64,000 nt of DNA from assembly GCF_047663525.1 (NCBI RefSeq), contig NC_092613.1, forward strand, positions 3,745,501 to 3,809,500. The letters are read 5' to 3'. Source of the DNA: Anas platyrhynchos (lineage: Eukaryota > Chordata > Aves > Anseriformes > Anatidae). Position numbers and translations under genes: made by a program. Shown here one piece after another: positions 1 through 11,800 of this stretch. The first letter of the stretch is position 1. Every line of letters begins with the position of its first letter. The notes beneath the pieces are model-generated. The model made no database searches. It saw only the letters and a list, made by a program, of their open reading frames with translations, and was not told where the DNA came from.

Positions 1-3000
1 AAAAGGGCTTAGGAACAACTTGTGGTACTTGTCTGTAGTTGCATTGCTCAAAGAAGGCGTCATCTGAGCCACCCAAACTTCATCCCCTTTCAGCTTTCTG
101 ACCTTTGGTCCAGGTTCTGCAAGTAAGTGAGCCCACCGAAATCACAGGCGTAAATCCCCCCGGATGAGCACAATCAGCACATGGTAAATGCCAGGGTACT
201 TCCCTTGACTATTCCAGTGGACAAATTGACTGGCAGAGATGTGGTTCAAGCAAATGTGAGGGCATTTTAGGAAAGAGGGAGCTCTGAATTAGAAAAGTGA
301 CCTGTGTAAATGTAGTGTTGTGGTTTGCTCTCCTTCAGTGACTGGTGTAAGTAAAAAGCTGAATTTGTTTCTTGCTTTGTGCTGAATCAGGCCTTCTGAT
401 TTAGTAGAAGAGGTTCCCCCTTTTGCAACAGATATCCATCCAAGGGCACTGAATTAACTGCAGTATTCCCCACAGCCATATGACGATAAGGGTACATCTC
501 AGTGGTATATTGCATGCAGATGTGAAGCTATTCTGCCAGAGCTCCAGCTTTGATCCCGTGGGACTGCCAGGGAAGCAGAGCAGCGCCTGGCTGCACACAC
601 GTCACAACTGTCACGGCTGCTGGAACTGGTGCACCTCTGCCCATGGCCATGCCTCCAGGGCTGGCTTCCCTTTGGCCAGCCTGCACCACCATTATTCAGG
701 GAAAGTTGGGAAGATTTTCGAACAAGGAGTGAACTGGAGAAGAATCCAGATCTCTGGCTGCCAATTCACAGCATGGGGAAAAAATAAACATAAATAAAAT
801 AACTAAATAAATAAATAAACAGTTTGCTGTGAGTTCTTGCAGCACTGTCACAAAGCACGACTGCTGTTGGAGGTGCTTGTGCCAGTTCTTGTCAATCCTG
901 GAATTTTACAGCTGTGTGTCCTCACTTCAGCAGGGAGATGAAAGCCAGTTTTCTTCAATTCATTTGTGCCAGTGCAGGCCAGTCCTGTGTGGAATCCCAG
1001 GTATCGGCAATAGAAATGATGCCTGGCATGAATGGATGTGAGTGAGCCCTTGGGAGGAATTGTGTCCCTGACATCTCAGTGACAGTGTGCTGAATTGTAG
1101 CCAGAGGCTGAGAATCTTCAAATGCATCCCAAATGAAGGAAAACTGCCTGGAAGCTAAGTATTTGTACTTAAAAAAATAAGATGATAAAAAACAAGTGTG
1201 ATTTCCCAGCTTCTGCCCACTCTCATTTCATGCCCTGGAAATGATCCAGAAGGACCTTTATTTCCACAAAACTCAGGGTTGTTTGGAGTTTGACCCATTT
1301 TTAGAGGTATGGCACTTGTCTCAAATACCAGATCTAGATTTAGATTGCCACCGTATTTTGGATTCTGGTTTAGGGTCAAATCTGTATGAATGGCCAAAGG
1401 CAAATACTTCAATAATATTGTGGCCTTATTTTTTTTTTTCTATTAATTTAATTAGGAGCTTGATCTGGTTTTGGGGCAGGAGACAAAGCGGATTGCAGGA
1501 GCAGCTCTCTTTAATTAGGGCCATGTATCTGTTGTTAAAGTTTAACCTTTCCTTGCATGAAGAGGCAGAGGCAGCGAGGCACAGAGCCTGGGCAGGGCGT
1601 TGCATGCAGGCTGTGCAGGGGCAGCCAGGTATGTGCAGGGCTGCGTGACTGGGGATCCTCTGATCGTGCTCGAATCTCACCCCAGCAATCTCAAAGTACC
1701 AACTGGCACTTGTGTGATATGGCTATTTATAGAGACCAGGAACTAGAGGGTAAATATTTATTTACAGTCTGATGCTTAATCTACTACCGAGTGACTGTCT
1801 GGAAAGCCTGAGCCCCTATTTTTTTTATTTTTTTCCTGCTGCGATTTATAACCAGAGCCCTCATCTCCTCTCCTGCTCCTGGTGTTCACATATCCATTCC
1901 CCAGGATTAATTCTGCAGAAAATGAGTATGGCCTGGGTTCAGACCCTGCAGCACCTTCTGGTCCCAGCTCATCCTGGCAGGCATCTTGCCTCGTTTTCAC
2001 TGGCTGGCATTCAGAAGCAGAAATTGCAAATCCAGGGCATATGAAGGGGAATGGCATGAAACTGTCACTGCTCTGTTGGATAGGCAGACTTGTTTGCAGT
2101 GGTGTGGGATGGGGCAGAGAAGCGGATGGGAGCTGTTGAGTCACTTAGATTCATTGCTAAGTGGGCTGAAAGACAACAGCTGTGCTGTTCTGCCTGCTGA
2201 CAAAGCAGAACTGTTCCTGTTTTAAGCCACCTCTGCTACCCCAGAGTCCTACAGTGACCATATATCCTGCCATCACCTACCTCCAGCCTTTTCTGAACCA
2301 GAAACCAGATATTTGTCAAGGTTGGGGACAGGGATCTGGAAGGATGTTCTGTGTTCATCAGCAAGGACTGATGGAGACGGGGACATCTCCCCTACCCCTC
2401 TGCAGCCACCAGCACCTGCCTGGGCTCCGTGTGTCCCATCACAATCAGAGCCCCCGGCACCAGGGCCATAATGATGCTGTGTGCCCTGCTCTGGGGGTGG
2501 GAAGGTAAGGGCAGAAGTGGCAACCAGGTGGCAGTAAGCACAAGGGGGATGTGTTAGTGCTCATTACAGAGGCTGGAGCTTTTTAACACTGCACAGACCC
2601 ACCTGTCCCACCCCAGGTGGTGGTGGTGTTAAAGCAGCGTATCTCCTAATGCCTGCTTCTTTTACCCCATGGAGGTATTGCCCCCCAGTACCAGTAAGGA
2701 CAACTGCAGGAAGCTGGCATCCAGGCTGGCCCAGGGAGGTGTGGGAAGTGGGTAAGCTAGCAAGATCCATCTCAGGGAGCAACGTAGGGAAGAGAATGAT
2801 TGAGGACAGCTGAGTATGAGCCTGTGTGCTGCCTTGGGGTGTGGAAAGAGAGCGGGTGAATGTGGCAGAGCCTGGGGATCTGGGCTGGGGTTTGGGAAGG
2901 GCTGCCCAGGATGGTGGCTGTTGCAGGAGTGCTCATGCCCCAGTTTCCTTGGGGCATCTTTGTGCCAGCTTCTGCTGTGTGCTTAGCGCTGTGACTGCTC

Positions 3001-3523
3001 TGTGAAGGTGGTAGCACCTCCCAGTCTCAGCGGTGTTGGACACTTCTGATAAGAACATCAGTTTCCTTTCACTTCCCAGAGTGTTTTACAGCAGCCGAGA
3101 ACCCTGCTGTACGCCTCTGTAATGGATTTTTCTCTTGCAATTTCCTATCCTTATTGCTTCTTGAGGTGTGGACACATCAGAGATAAGATCCTTAACTTCT
3201 GGGCAGGCCAAGGGGCTGATCAGACAGACGATTACTGCTGCTGTCTCCTTCATCCCTGCAGCACCTGCTCTGATGGCACTGTCTTGGACGGCAAAGTGAG
3301 GTTCAGAAGCACATTCCTCTCCCCACCTAGCTCTTTATGCTAGAAAACATACAAGAAGGCCTGATCTCCCTAAACTAATGGTGAAACTGAGCCTGTGACT
3401 GAATAGCTCTTGCAAATTTTTGCAAAGGAACCTAAAATGCACAATGAAAGGAGTACATCTTCCAGGAAAAAAAAAAATCAACACATCTGGAAAGCGCTGC
3501 ATGTACCTTTTTTTTTATTTTCA

Positions 3524-3543
3524 AATATATATATATATATATT
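3524..3543. repeat. (AT)n microsatellite
   Basis: A short, uninterrupted alternating AT run follows a poly-T tract. It is an ordinary simple repeat with no evident gene association. Confidence 0.8.
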
Positions 3544-6449
3544 ACATCACTTTAAAACAGAATATTTGTGAAAGAAATGCAGAAGAAATTTGTGGTAAAA
3601 GCAAGCCACCATGTTCCACACAGCCCCTTTGTCTGTCCTTTAAAGCTGGTCTGGTCTGCAGGCAGCTCCTTCTGCCTGCCCCTGGCACAACCTGTGGCCT
3701 GCCTCCTCCCTCTCCTCCTCCTCCTCCCACTGGAAAGAAAAGGTGTTCACCAGCCCCTTCCCACCCCTCCAGAGTCAGTGCAAGGAATGCTTTTCTGCTC
3801 CATCATGTACCCCGTCTTCTTCCTGAGCAGGGCTTCCTGGAGGGGTACAGAAAGGAGCTGGGGAGGGAGCTGTGTGGAGCATTGTGCGCTATGCTGCTGC
3901 CAGAAAGGTGAGGAAGAGTGAATAGAGACAGCGTGGCTTCAAGTATATGCATAAACCTATCACACAGAGCTTCACAGAAAGCTGCCACCAGTCCTGATCG
4001 CAAAGACACTGGTCTCTCTGGGGCAGCGGTCCTCGGAGCCTGAACCCTGCTGTTCCCTGCGTTTGGCAGGGAGGGTTTGGGCTGTTGGCTCACAGCATGA
4101 GGAACAGCCACAAGTGAGGGGATGTGCTGACAAGCAAGCTGATAGCTCAGGCAGCTTCCTCCATTCAGGAGAAAAGAGCTGGGGTGGAGGGGGAATACAC
4201 CATGCCCTCAGACTAAACTCATTAAATGAGATGCTCTTCCTCCAGCTTCTCACACCCTTTTTACAGACCCATTATTACCAATACGAATTAAATCTCCCTG
4301 CCCACTCACAAACACACACTTCAAATTGAAGGAAGAATTTTCTGTCTGGGCAACTCTGTGTCACTTAGCACCGCCTCTGGGCTGCCTCTGGCACAAAAGA
4401 AATACCCACCAGAAAAGCCCCAATTTCCTCTCTGAAATCCTTCATGCGCAGGGACCCAGCAGAGAGGGACTGGGAACAGCATCATGGAGCACGTGGCCTT
4501 GACCTTGATCGGCAGCCCTGGCTCGCACCCGTTTCCAACACCTCCAGCCCTGGGGGCTGGAACCACTGCCTGCAACCCTCGTTGCTGCTTCTAGGGTGCA
4601 CCTAAGCCTTCACCGGGCACCACGATGCTGAAACCATCCCATGTAACAGGGCTGGGTGGAGAAGGGAAGCAGCAGGAGCCTTCAGTTCCTTTCCCTACCC
4701 GGTATAGAGTCAGGCAGGCGCAGGTGCTAGCCGGTACAGGTATCACAGAGAGCCAGACCTTCCCGAAATACAGCCCTGGCTTGGGTCACTGCTAGACAAA
4801 TGCCACATCTGCTCCAGCTGCTATGTCACCACCAAACCCTGCAGCGATTCAGTTGTCTTTGACAGGGGCTGAAACTTTCCTTCTCACCCGTTCGAGCCAG
4901 TGAACAATCCCCTCCTTGTGAGCAACCAGAGCTGAGCCTTCTGCTCTCCTGCTTTTCTTTTCCAGCTGAGGGTTTCCTCTCCCTGCTTCTCTTGCTCACT
5001 GGGGAAGAAACCAAAGCTTTGGGGGCAGCCACGCCCCAATAGCACCATAGTGGCTAGGAAGGTGACAACAGGGAGAGCCTGCCAACCAGTGCATTACGTG
5101 GGCTTCTTTTCATACAGGGTATCAGGTTGCTGTTTAAACACAGCTTACACTGCTTAAAAATATTGATCAGGTCTTTATCCTTCCAGAAGGAACTGATTGA
5201 TTCAACCTTTCAGGGAACATTTGGGGTTATTCTGAGATTTCTTTTTTTTTATTATTATTTTTTTTTTCTTCCTTAGAGCTCTTACTTCTGTAGTAGGGAT
5301 GCACATTTTGGTAAAAAAGGGCTCCTGACACTTCCAGCCTGAGCTAAAGCTGCCTGCACGTAGCCCAGGTGCCCTGCGGTGCCTCAGCCAGGCCCTTCCC
5401 TGAACTCCGCCTTGTGGGGCTTTGAGGTAGATTCCTGCTGCAGCTCTTCAGAGGGCCCACCGGCCCTGCAAAGAGCATCTGCTGGGGAGGACAAAGCCTT
5501 CTCACCTTATTCTGCCTTGGGTCCAGCAGCCCCAGCCCATCCTGCTCCCAGCAGCGGTCAGGCCCCGGCCCAGCCATGTCTGCCCTTGCTGTGTGCCAGG
5601 GCCTGGTGTGCGGCACAGCTCTGGGGGCACAAACCACCCGTCACCTGGCCAAAGAGGGGGCCTGGAAGTAGGATTTTCCCCCCCGTGGGAGTTCAGCACC
5701 CAGGTGGCTGTGGCTGCAGTGCTGTGGCCATCCAGTGACGGGACGCAGTACTACAGAGCAGCCACCCATTCACGTTCCCACTTTGAGCCTGTCTGCTCAG
5801 CCATGGTGCCAGGAAAGCTGGGAGAGGTGAGAGCAGAGTGAGACGACGTGCTGATACCCTGAGGCAATCCTCCCTGCAAATCCCCTGAGGAAATAGCTAA
5901 AACGGAAACTTCCCTTTGTACAGCACCTACGTCAGAAGTTCCCTTCTCAGTCCTGGTATCACAGACTTTACTAAGGATTGATCATCTACCATAAAGCTGA
6001 AAAATTGCCTTTATTTAAATGGCCTTACGTCTGAATGTGGTTTGCAGGGTGAAACCCCTTCTCTGGAATATGAGAATAAATTACAAGCAGCATGACTTTC
6101 TGTACTAGCAGAAGTACTCCAATCTGTTAGAGTTCTTGGAGTGTGTCAGTAAAGTAGTGAATAAAAGTTGATGTACTGTTTTCTTTCCAAGGCCCTCTGG
6201 AAAAAGTCCTGCTGGAGACATAACCAAATCAGACAACTACAGGACCGTGGCAGGTCAATAACGTGACTGATTAAGAGAAAAGGAAAATAACAATTATCAG
6301 TTCATTTTCGCTGTGGCAAAAAAGCTCCATCTGGTGGTGTTTTCACCCAGAAAAAGAAGGTAAGCTGGGGGGAGAGGAAACTGCAGATGATAACACTAGG
6401 TTGTTCAGAGTGGTTCGTGCCAGAGAAGAGTCAGGAAATCTCAAGATCT

Positions 6450-6535
6450 GCTCAAGACAATTGAACAGGTGGCAGGATGGTAAATGAAGCTGTGTGTGGA
6501 TAAATGCAAAGAAGTGCACTTGCAAGGGGACAGAT
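6450..6535 (+). mobile_element. Possible degenerate LINE (CR1/L2-like) reverse-transcriptase scrap
   Basis: The stretch around 6,480-6,520 reads like the passage of non-LTR reverse transcriptases that encodes a 'vDKCKxxHL' type motif: a 'GTGGATAAATGCAAAG' core is followed by 'TGCAC'. Translation in that frame gives a short valine-aspartate-lysine-cysteine-lysine stretch with no intact frame around it. This is a resemblance from memory only. No target-site duplication or 3' tail was identified, so it may be chance. Confidence 0.3.
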
Positions 6536-8785
6536 AAACTACAGGGAGGTCAAGCTGCTCACAGAGCATGAGCATAGCTGCAAAACCTGGGCACAGACAA
6601 ACCACTGCAGGCTTGTGCTGCTCAGCACATACGTATTACAAAGAAAGCAACCCAAACAGATATATAGCAGAAGAATATTATAGTAAATATTTTAATGCCT
6701 TTTTAGGGAATACAGTCCAGGACACTCCACCAGGGATTGGGATACTGCAGAAAGTGATGGGCACAGAAAGACTGATATGGAAAGAGGCCAAAAAGTTTGC
6801 TATTCTTTCGTTAAAAAAAGAAAAGGAACTTGAGGGACATAAGTGATACAAAATTATGGCTGGTCCTGCGCTAAGCTGCAAGGAGGAAGGCTGCCAGGTG
6901 TCCTCTGTCTGTACTTTGACAGGACACAAAGTCCCAAGGGAGAGACATTGAGGAAAAAATCTACCTGAAGACAAAGGTAGGAAGTAATGACACGGTGAGG
7001 TGATAGAGGAAGGTTTTAAAAACACGACAGCCAGGTGTCTGCCAGGAACACCTTTGGTACAGTGGGGCAAAAGGGCTGCTCCCTCTGCCCCCAGTTTGCC
7101 CACCCCAGTGACCCTAGGCAGGGCTGTGGGTGAGCTGGGTGAGCCCTGCCACAGTGACCCCCCTGCCATGGGGATGAGCCAGAGCAAGGGCAGTTGTGGT
7201 CCCCCAGCCCATTTTGCTGTAGCAAAGCCAGGCAAGGTCCCGCCATTATGGGGCAGCCCCAGTGGGTAGAGGGCTCAGGCTGCTTATGCCTGTGGTGCTG
7301 CTCCAGCCCCGGGGTCCCTCTGTGACAGGAGAGGAGCTCAGGCACGGGTCCGTGGCTCATTTCCTACCTCCGAGGTCCTCCTGGCTCCCTCCCCCAGCTG
7401 GCTGAGCTGCTCTAGGAGCTCAGTGATGCTGGAATGGCTCAGACAGGGCCAGTCACAGTTTCAAGCCTTATAGTCACCTGGAGTAAAAAGAACAGATGGA
7501 ACTAAACCATGCAATCTGCACTGGGATGCTCTCCCTATTTTGCAAAAGTCAGAAAGATTGGAGATTGAGCAGCACCTGCTTGGGTCCTTGCCTCCCCCAA
7601 AACTCATGTTCAAGCATTAGTCAAGAACAAGGTCAAATCCTTTGCTGAAAAAGCCATGGGTTACCAGGGCAGCGTGCTGTACCCTGCTGTCCCCATAGCC
7701 CCAACGTGGCAGCCCTAGCTCAAAGAGGACATAACAAACAGCCTGTGCAGGGGTGAGATGCAACCAGTGCCTCCCAGTGAGAGCAAGGGAACCAACTGGT
7801 TGTACTGGGGCTGCTCACGTGCCAGCGTGCAGTGTGCTGGATGGAAGCAGCCAGCAGACTGGAGGGAGGGCAGGCTGCCTGCACACCCCCGAGTCACCAC
7901 CCCACAGCTTTTTAGTGTTTGGAAACCTGCTGCTTCCCAAGGCCTGCTGGCATGCAGCCTCTGAACTCCTGCAATGGCTGGGGTGCAGGGCAGCAAGGCA
8001 TGACTGCGGCCCTGAGACCAGCATCGGCCATGGGATGCTGCAGGTTTGGGCTCTGGGCTGGGGCAGGGGAAGTCTGCCTGTGCCAGCACTGCTGGCTGCT
8101 GCCATCGATTGTCAGATAATAGGTTGTGCTCCTGTCACCATGTTCCTTTAAAAATGGGAAGGGGTTGCTTGCTAAAAGGAAAGGGAAAGCTCAAGTATTT
8201 GGGCTTAGGAGCATGGGGAAGGTGAAAGCAAGCACCACATGTCTTTCTAACGCTGGCTCACCCCTCCAGGGACTTATAACCAATGCTCGGAGCAACCAAG
8301 GCTGGAATCCCTCTTTGAATGCAAATCTGGGCTAGAGCCAGCAGCAATGGGGGAGCTCTGTGCCTACCCCATGGAGTGTCTTAGGAACAGCACAGAGTGG
8401 AAGAGACATAAGACACATGCACAGATACGCCCGCGCCCGCATGATCGCAACAATGCTTTTGTTCCTCCAGAGGAGCCTGTTTTCCTGCCTCCCTGTTGCG
8501 GGCTACTGGGGTCACGGTGATGCTCTGTCCTCAGCACAGTGAGGCTTAAAACAGCCAACAAAGTCAAACCTTCCCCCCCCCACTGCCTCTCTCTGTAGCT
8601 CCTGGTGGCATCGCTGCAGGTGGCAGAGACCCTGCATCTTGCAGCAGGAGGGTCACAGGTCCAAGCTGCGCTCTCTCTCCCCCAGAAGTTCCTCAAATCG
8701 CCCCCCTCTCCTGGGAGACGTCAATGCAGGACAGAGGTTTGAGAGAGAGCTTGGCTGGACCCCCCAGTCTCTGCCCCCACGTCGG

Positions 8786-8890
8786 TCAGGGCCTGAAGAA
8801 GCGTCGTACCACTAAATGCCCCACCATCACCAGGGCCACCACCGCCAGCATGTACTTCATGTAAACATTGTCCAGATCGAGTGCAGCCAC
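8786..8890 (-). CDS. BAK1: BAK1 last coding exon (C-terminal membrane anchor)
   Basis: The exon starts after a reverse-strand CAG acceptor (8,891-8,893) in phase 0. It encodes residues 184-217, beginning VAALDLDN and ending VVRRFFRP before the TGA at 8,788-8,786. The middle is a hydrophobic segment rich in Leu, Val, Ala and Met that serves as the outer-membrane tail anchor. The RRFF motif next to the terminus matches mammalian BAK. Confidence 0.96.
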   Translation of the reverse strand: MAALDLDNVYMKYMLAVVALVMVGHLVVRRFFRP

Positions 8891-11800
8891 CTGACGGGAA
8901 ACAGAGAGTTATCAGGGGGCGTTAGACCTGCCTGCACCCTGCCTGGGCCGGCCTCCTGCTCTGCCCACGCTGCCGGCCCCACCAACCTCAGCTGCACCTC
9001 GGAGCCCATCAGCCTCCCATTGCCCCACAGGTCCCCCAGGGCACAAGCCGTGACCCCCCTGGCTCACCCATCCTCCCTGCTGGGCGATCCACTGGGCGAT
9101 GCGGTTGCGCAGCATGAACTCCGTCACGTAGCGGGCGATGCGGCGGAGGAAGCCTGTTATGCCGTGCTGGTAGACGTGGATGGCCATGCAGTAGCCGAAG
9201 CCCAGCAGCGCGATCACCCGGCCCCAGTTAATGCCGCTTTCAAACAGGCTGAAACGAAGCCGATAGGTTTGGTTAAATTGCCCCCAAAAACTGCTGAGGC
9301 TGGCTCGCCTCCCTAGTCCTTGAGGCGCATCCCTGCCACCTGGGCAAAGCCGTAATTTTGTGGCCAAGCAACACGTGGCCACCAATAACCTGATGTGCTG
9401 TCAGAGCAGAGCAACCACAGCCTCGGCCACAGACACTGACACAGACACCCCAGCCAGGTGGATTGGGGATGTTGTAGGAAAAAAAGGAAGCTTCCAAACC
9501 CTGCACACACAGCTACAGGCTCTGAATATCTGAACTGATTCCACCTTGGGATGGCTGTGGCTGTCCTGTCACCCTCCTGCCCATTCCATCGTTCCCTCAG
9601 GTCTGCACCCAAATACAGGGGCATGCTGGCTCCTGTGAAGAAGCTCCTGAGCTACGTGGGTTTTCACAAGCCAGGGGGTTAACCCCAGCAAGCTGGAGCA
9701 GGTGCCACTTTAAGTTGGCTGTAGGCTGCAGCAAACTCCGAAGCTGCTGCACATGCAGCTGGGAGCAGGAACAGCAGCCCAAGTACACCACAGCATCCCA
9801 GGCAGAAGGAACAGGATTTTCCCTTTTCCTGCACACACCCCTCCCAGACCTACAGCTGACCTCGCCTTCAGCTGATGCTCCCAAGGGCTGTGGGGCTCCA
9901 AAATACATCTAAGTTGTGTCCTAGTGTTCCTGATCCCAGTTTCAGCTGCTGTGGGCACAAATCTGCCATGTGCAGGTTTGGCACTGATTTACTTAGATGT
10001 TTTTTTTTCCTACTTGCTTACCTTGCTGGAAAACAAGAAAAGAAAAATAAAATCAAAAATAAATAAAAAAAAAATAAGAAGGGGAAAAAGAAAAGTAAGT
10101 GCTGCGTTTTAACCTGGTGCTGCCCCAGCTGTCCCTGCACAGCTGAAGGGAGCTCTCCTCTCTGCAGAGCCGGTCTAGGAGGGCGAGGGAAGGAACCACG
10201 AGGACACAGGTAGCACAGAGAGAGGGACAGAGGTTAATTTACCTGTTTGCGGTGCGTTAACCGCCTCAGGGTGGCAAAGCGGTGAAAACAGCGCAGCTTG
10301 GCTTCCCAAGGAGAGGGGAGCAGGAAGAGGACAGAAGAGAGGCAGTTAGACAACACACACCGAGCAGAGGGTGCGCGGGGACGGGTCTGCACCGCAGGAG
10401 CTGCCAGAGCCCGGGGCCAGAACCCAGAAAAGCCCTGCCAGGGGTCTTCTGCAGGACCCTGGGCAAACCCTTAAATGTGCACGGGGTCTTGGTTTTCCTA
10501 TGGACAAAATGCAGGGAGAGGGGTGAGGACTGAGCCCCTCAAGGCACAGTTGGAGCATCCGCAGCCACCTCGGTGGAGCCGGCGTAATGCTGCAGAGTAA
10601 GGTGCCTCAGGACACAGACATGAGTCTGCATCTGGTGCATTCAGGGCAAAAAGTTATCCAGGTGTTTGCATCTCAGTCCTCATCCCGTTGCTGTGCTTGA
10701 AGTGGGAAAGCTGGGCACGCGTTGCCTGCACCAGACAACTGCAGGCTTTTGGGGCATCCCAACATCTGGAGCCAGCCCCATCCTGCTCCAGCCGGACACC
10801 ACCATGGGCAGCAAGCGCCTGCCCTTCCCCAGGGCTGTGTTTTCTTTGTGTCCTTCAAAAGCTTGGCCCTCCAGGACTTCCAGCCGCCAGCCAGGCAGTG
10901 CTGGGACCAGCAGCAGCTATGCCTTGGTCTGGGGTTGGTTGTACACCTGGATGGGAGCTGGGACGTTTGCTTGGCCCCACTTCCCAGCCACTTTCCCCAG
11001 ACTTTCTGCCCCCAGACAGCTTGAACAAGGACCACCGCTGCATGGCCGAGGGGATAATGTGTGAAGACTGTGCCAGCAGGAGCAAGAGCAGAGGCAGAAA
11101 ACGCAGGAACCTTCATGGTGAGCTTGGACAAAGCTCAAGGCAGGGATGTGGATGGAGTTTGAACCAACAGAGTCTGTGTACTGCAGCAGGGGTGGCTGCT
11201 CTGGGCTGGGGGACAAGGTCTCAATGGGCTGCACTGCACCCAGCGGGACCTTTCCATCCCTGCCCTCCTCCAGGAGAAGGTTTCCTGCCTGCACCAAGGG
11301 CGCTGGCACCTTACCTGGAGGCAATCTTGATGAAGTAATCGTAGGCATTCTCCTTGGTGAGCTGCAAGGATTTCAGCATGTAGCGAAACTCAGCGTCGTA
11401 CCGCTTGTTAATGTCATCGCCGATGATGGCCAGGCGCCTCCCCACCAGGCTCCCGGTACTGCCCAGGGGAAAAATGGCATTACAACAGACAGGCCAGGCT
11501 TCCCAGTAAGACCAGAAGCAGGTCTATAACGGAGCCTGGCCTGGGGCAGGGTAGAGGGATGTGTGTGCACTTGGTGCCTGAGTTTTACCTGCCCAGGTCT
11601 TGCTGGATCTCCGCAATCTCCGGGTCCAAGGGCACTTCTTCCCCGCTCTCTTCTCTCTCCTGTTGGTAGCGGTAGAAGGCATAGCTCCGAAACACCTCCT
11701 CGGTTTCCTGAGCCACCTGGTCTTCTGAGAGAGACAAGGGGAAGAAAAGTCAAGGGGGCAGCTCACCTGCTCGCTTTCCCCAAGTTGGAAAGGGATCACA

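Larger units (their letters stand above)
1..8785. other. Intergenic DNA / downstream flank of BAK1, no coding exon recognised
   Basis: This stretch has many short open frames on both strands, but none has a recognisable family, splice-consistent neighbours or a conserved-looking composition. It contains a short AT dinucleotide run near 3,526-3,542, several poly-T tracts (for example near 5,240-5,270) and a possible LINE remnant near 6,450-6,530. The BAK1 3' UTR must extend leftward into its right end. The nearest reverse-strand polyadenylation hexamers I see are an ATTAAA near 6,687-6,692 and an AATAAA at 6,010-6,015. Either would imply a 3' UTR of 2 kb or more, so the transcript end is not settled. 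Confidence 0.6.
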
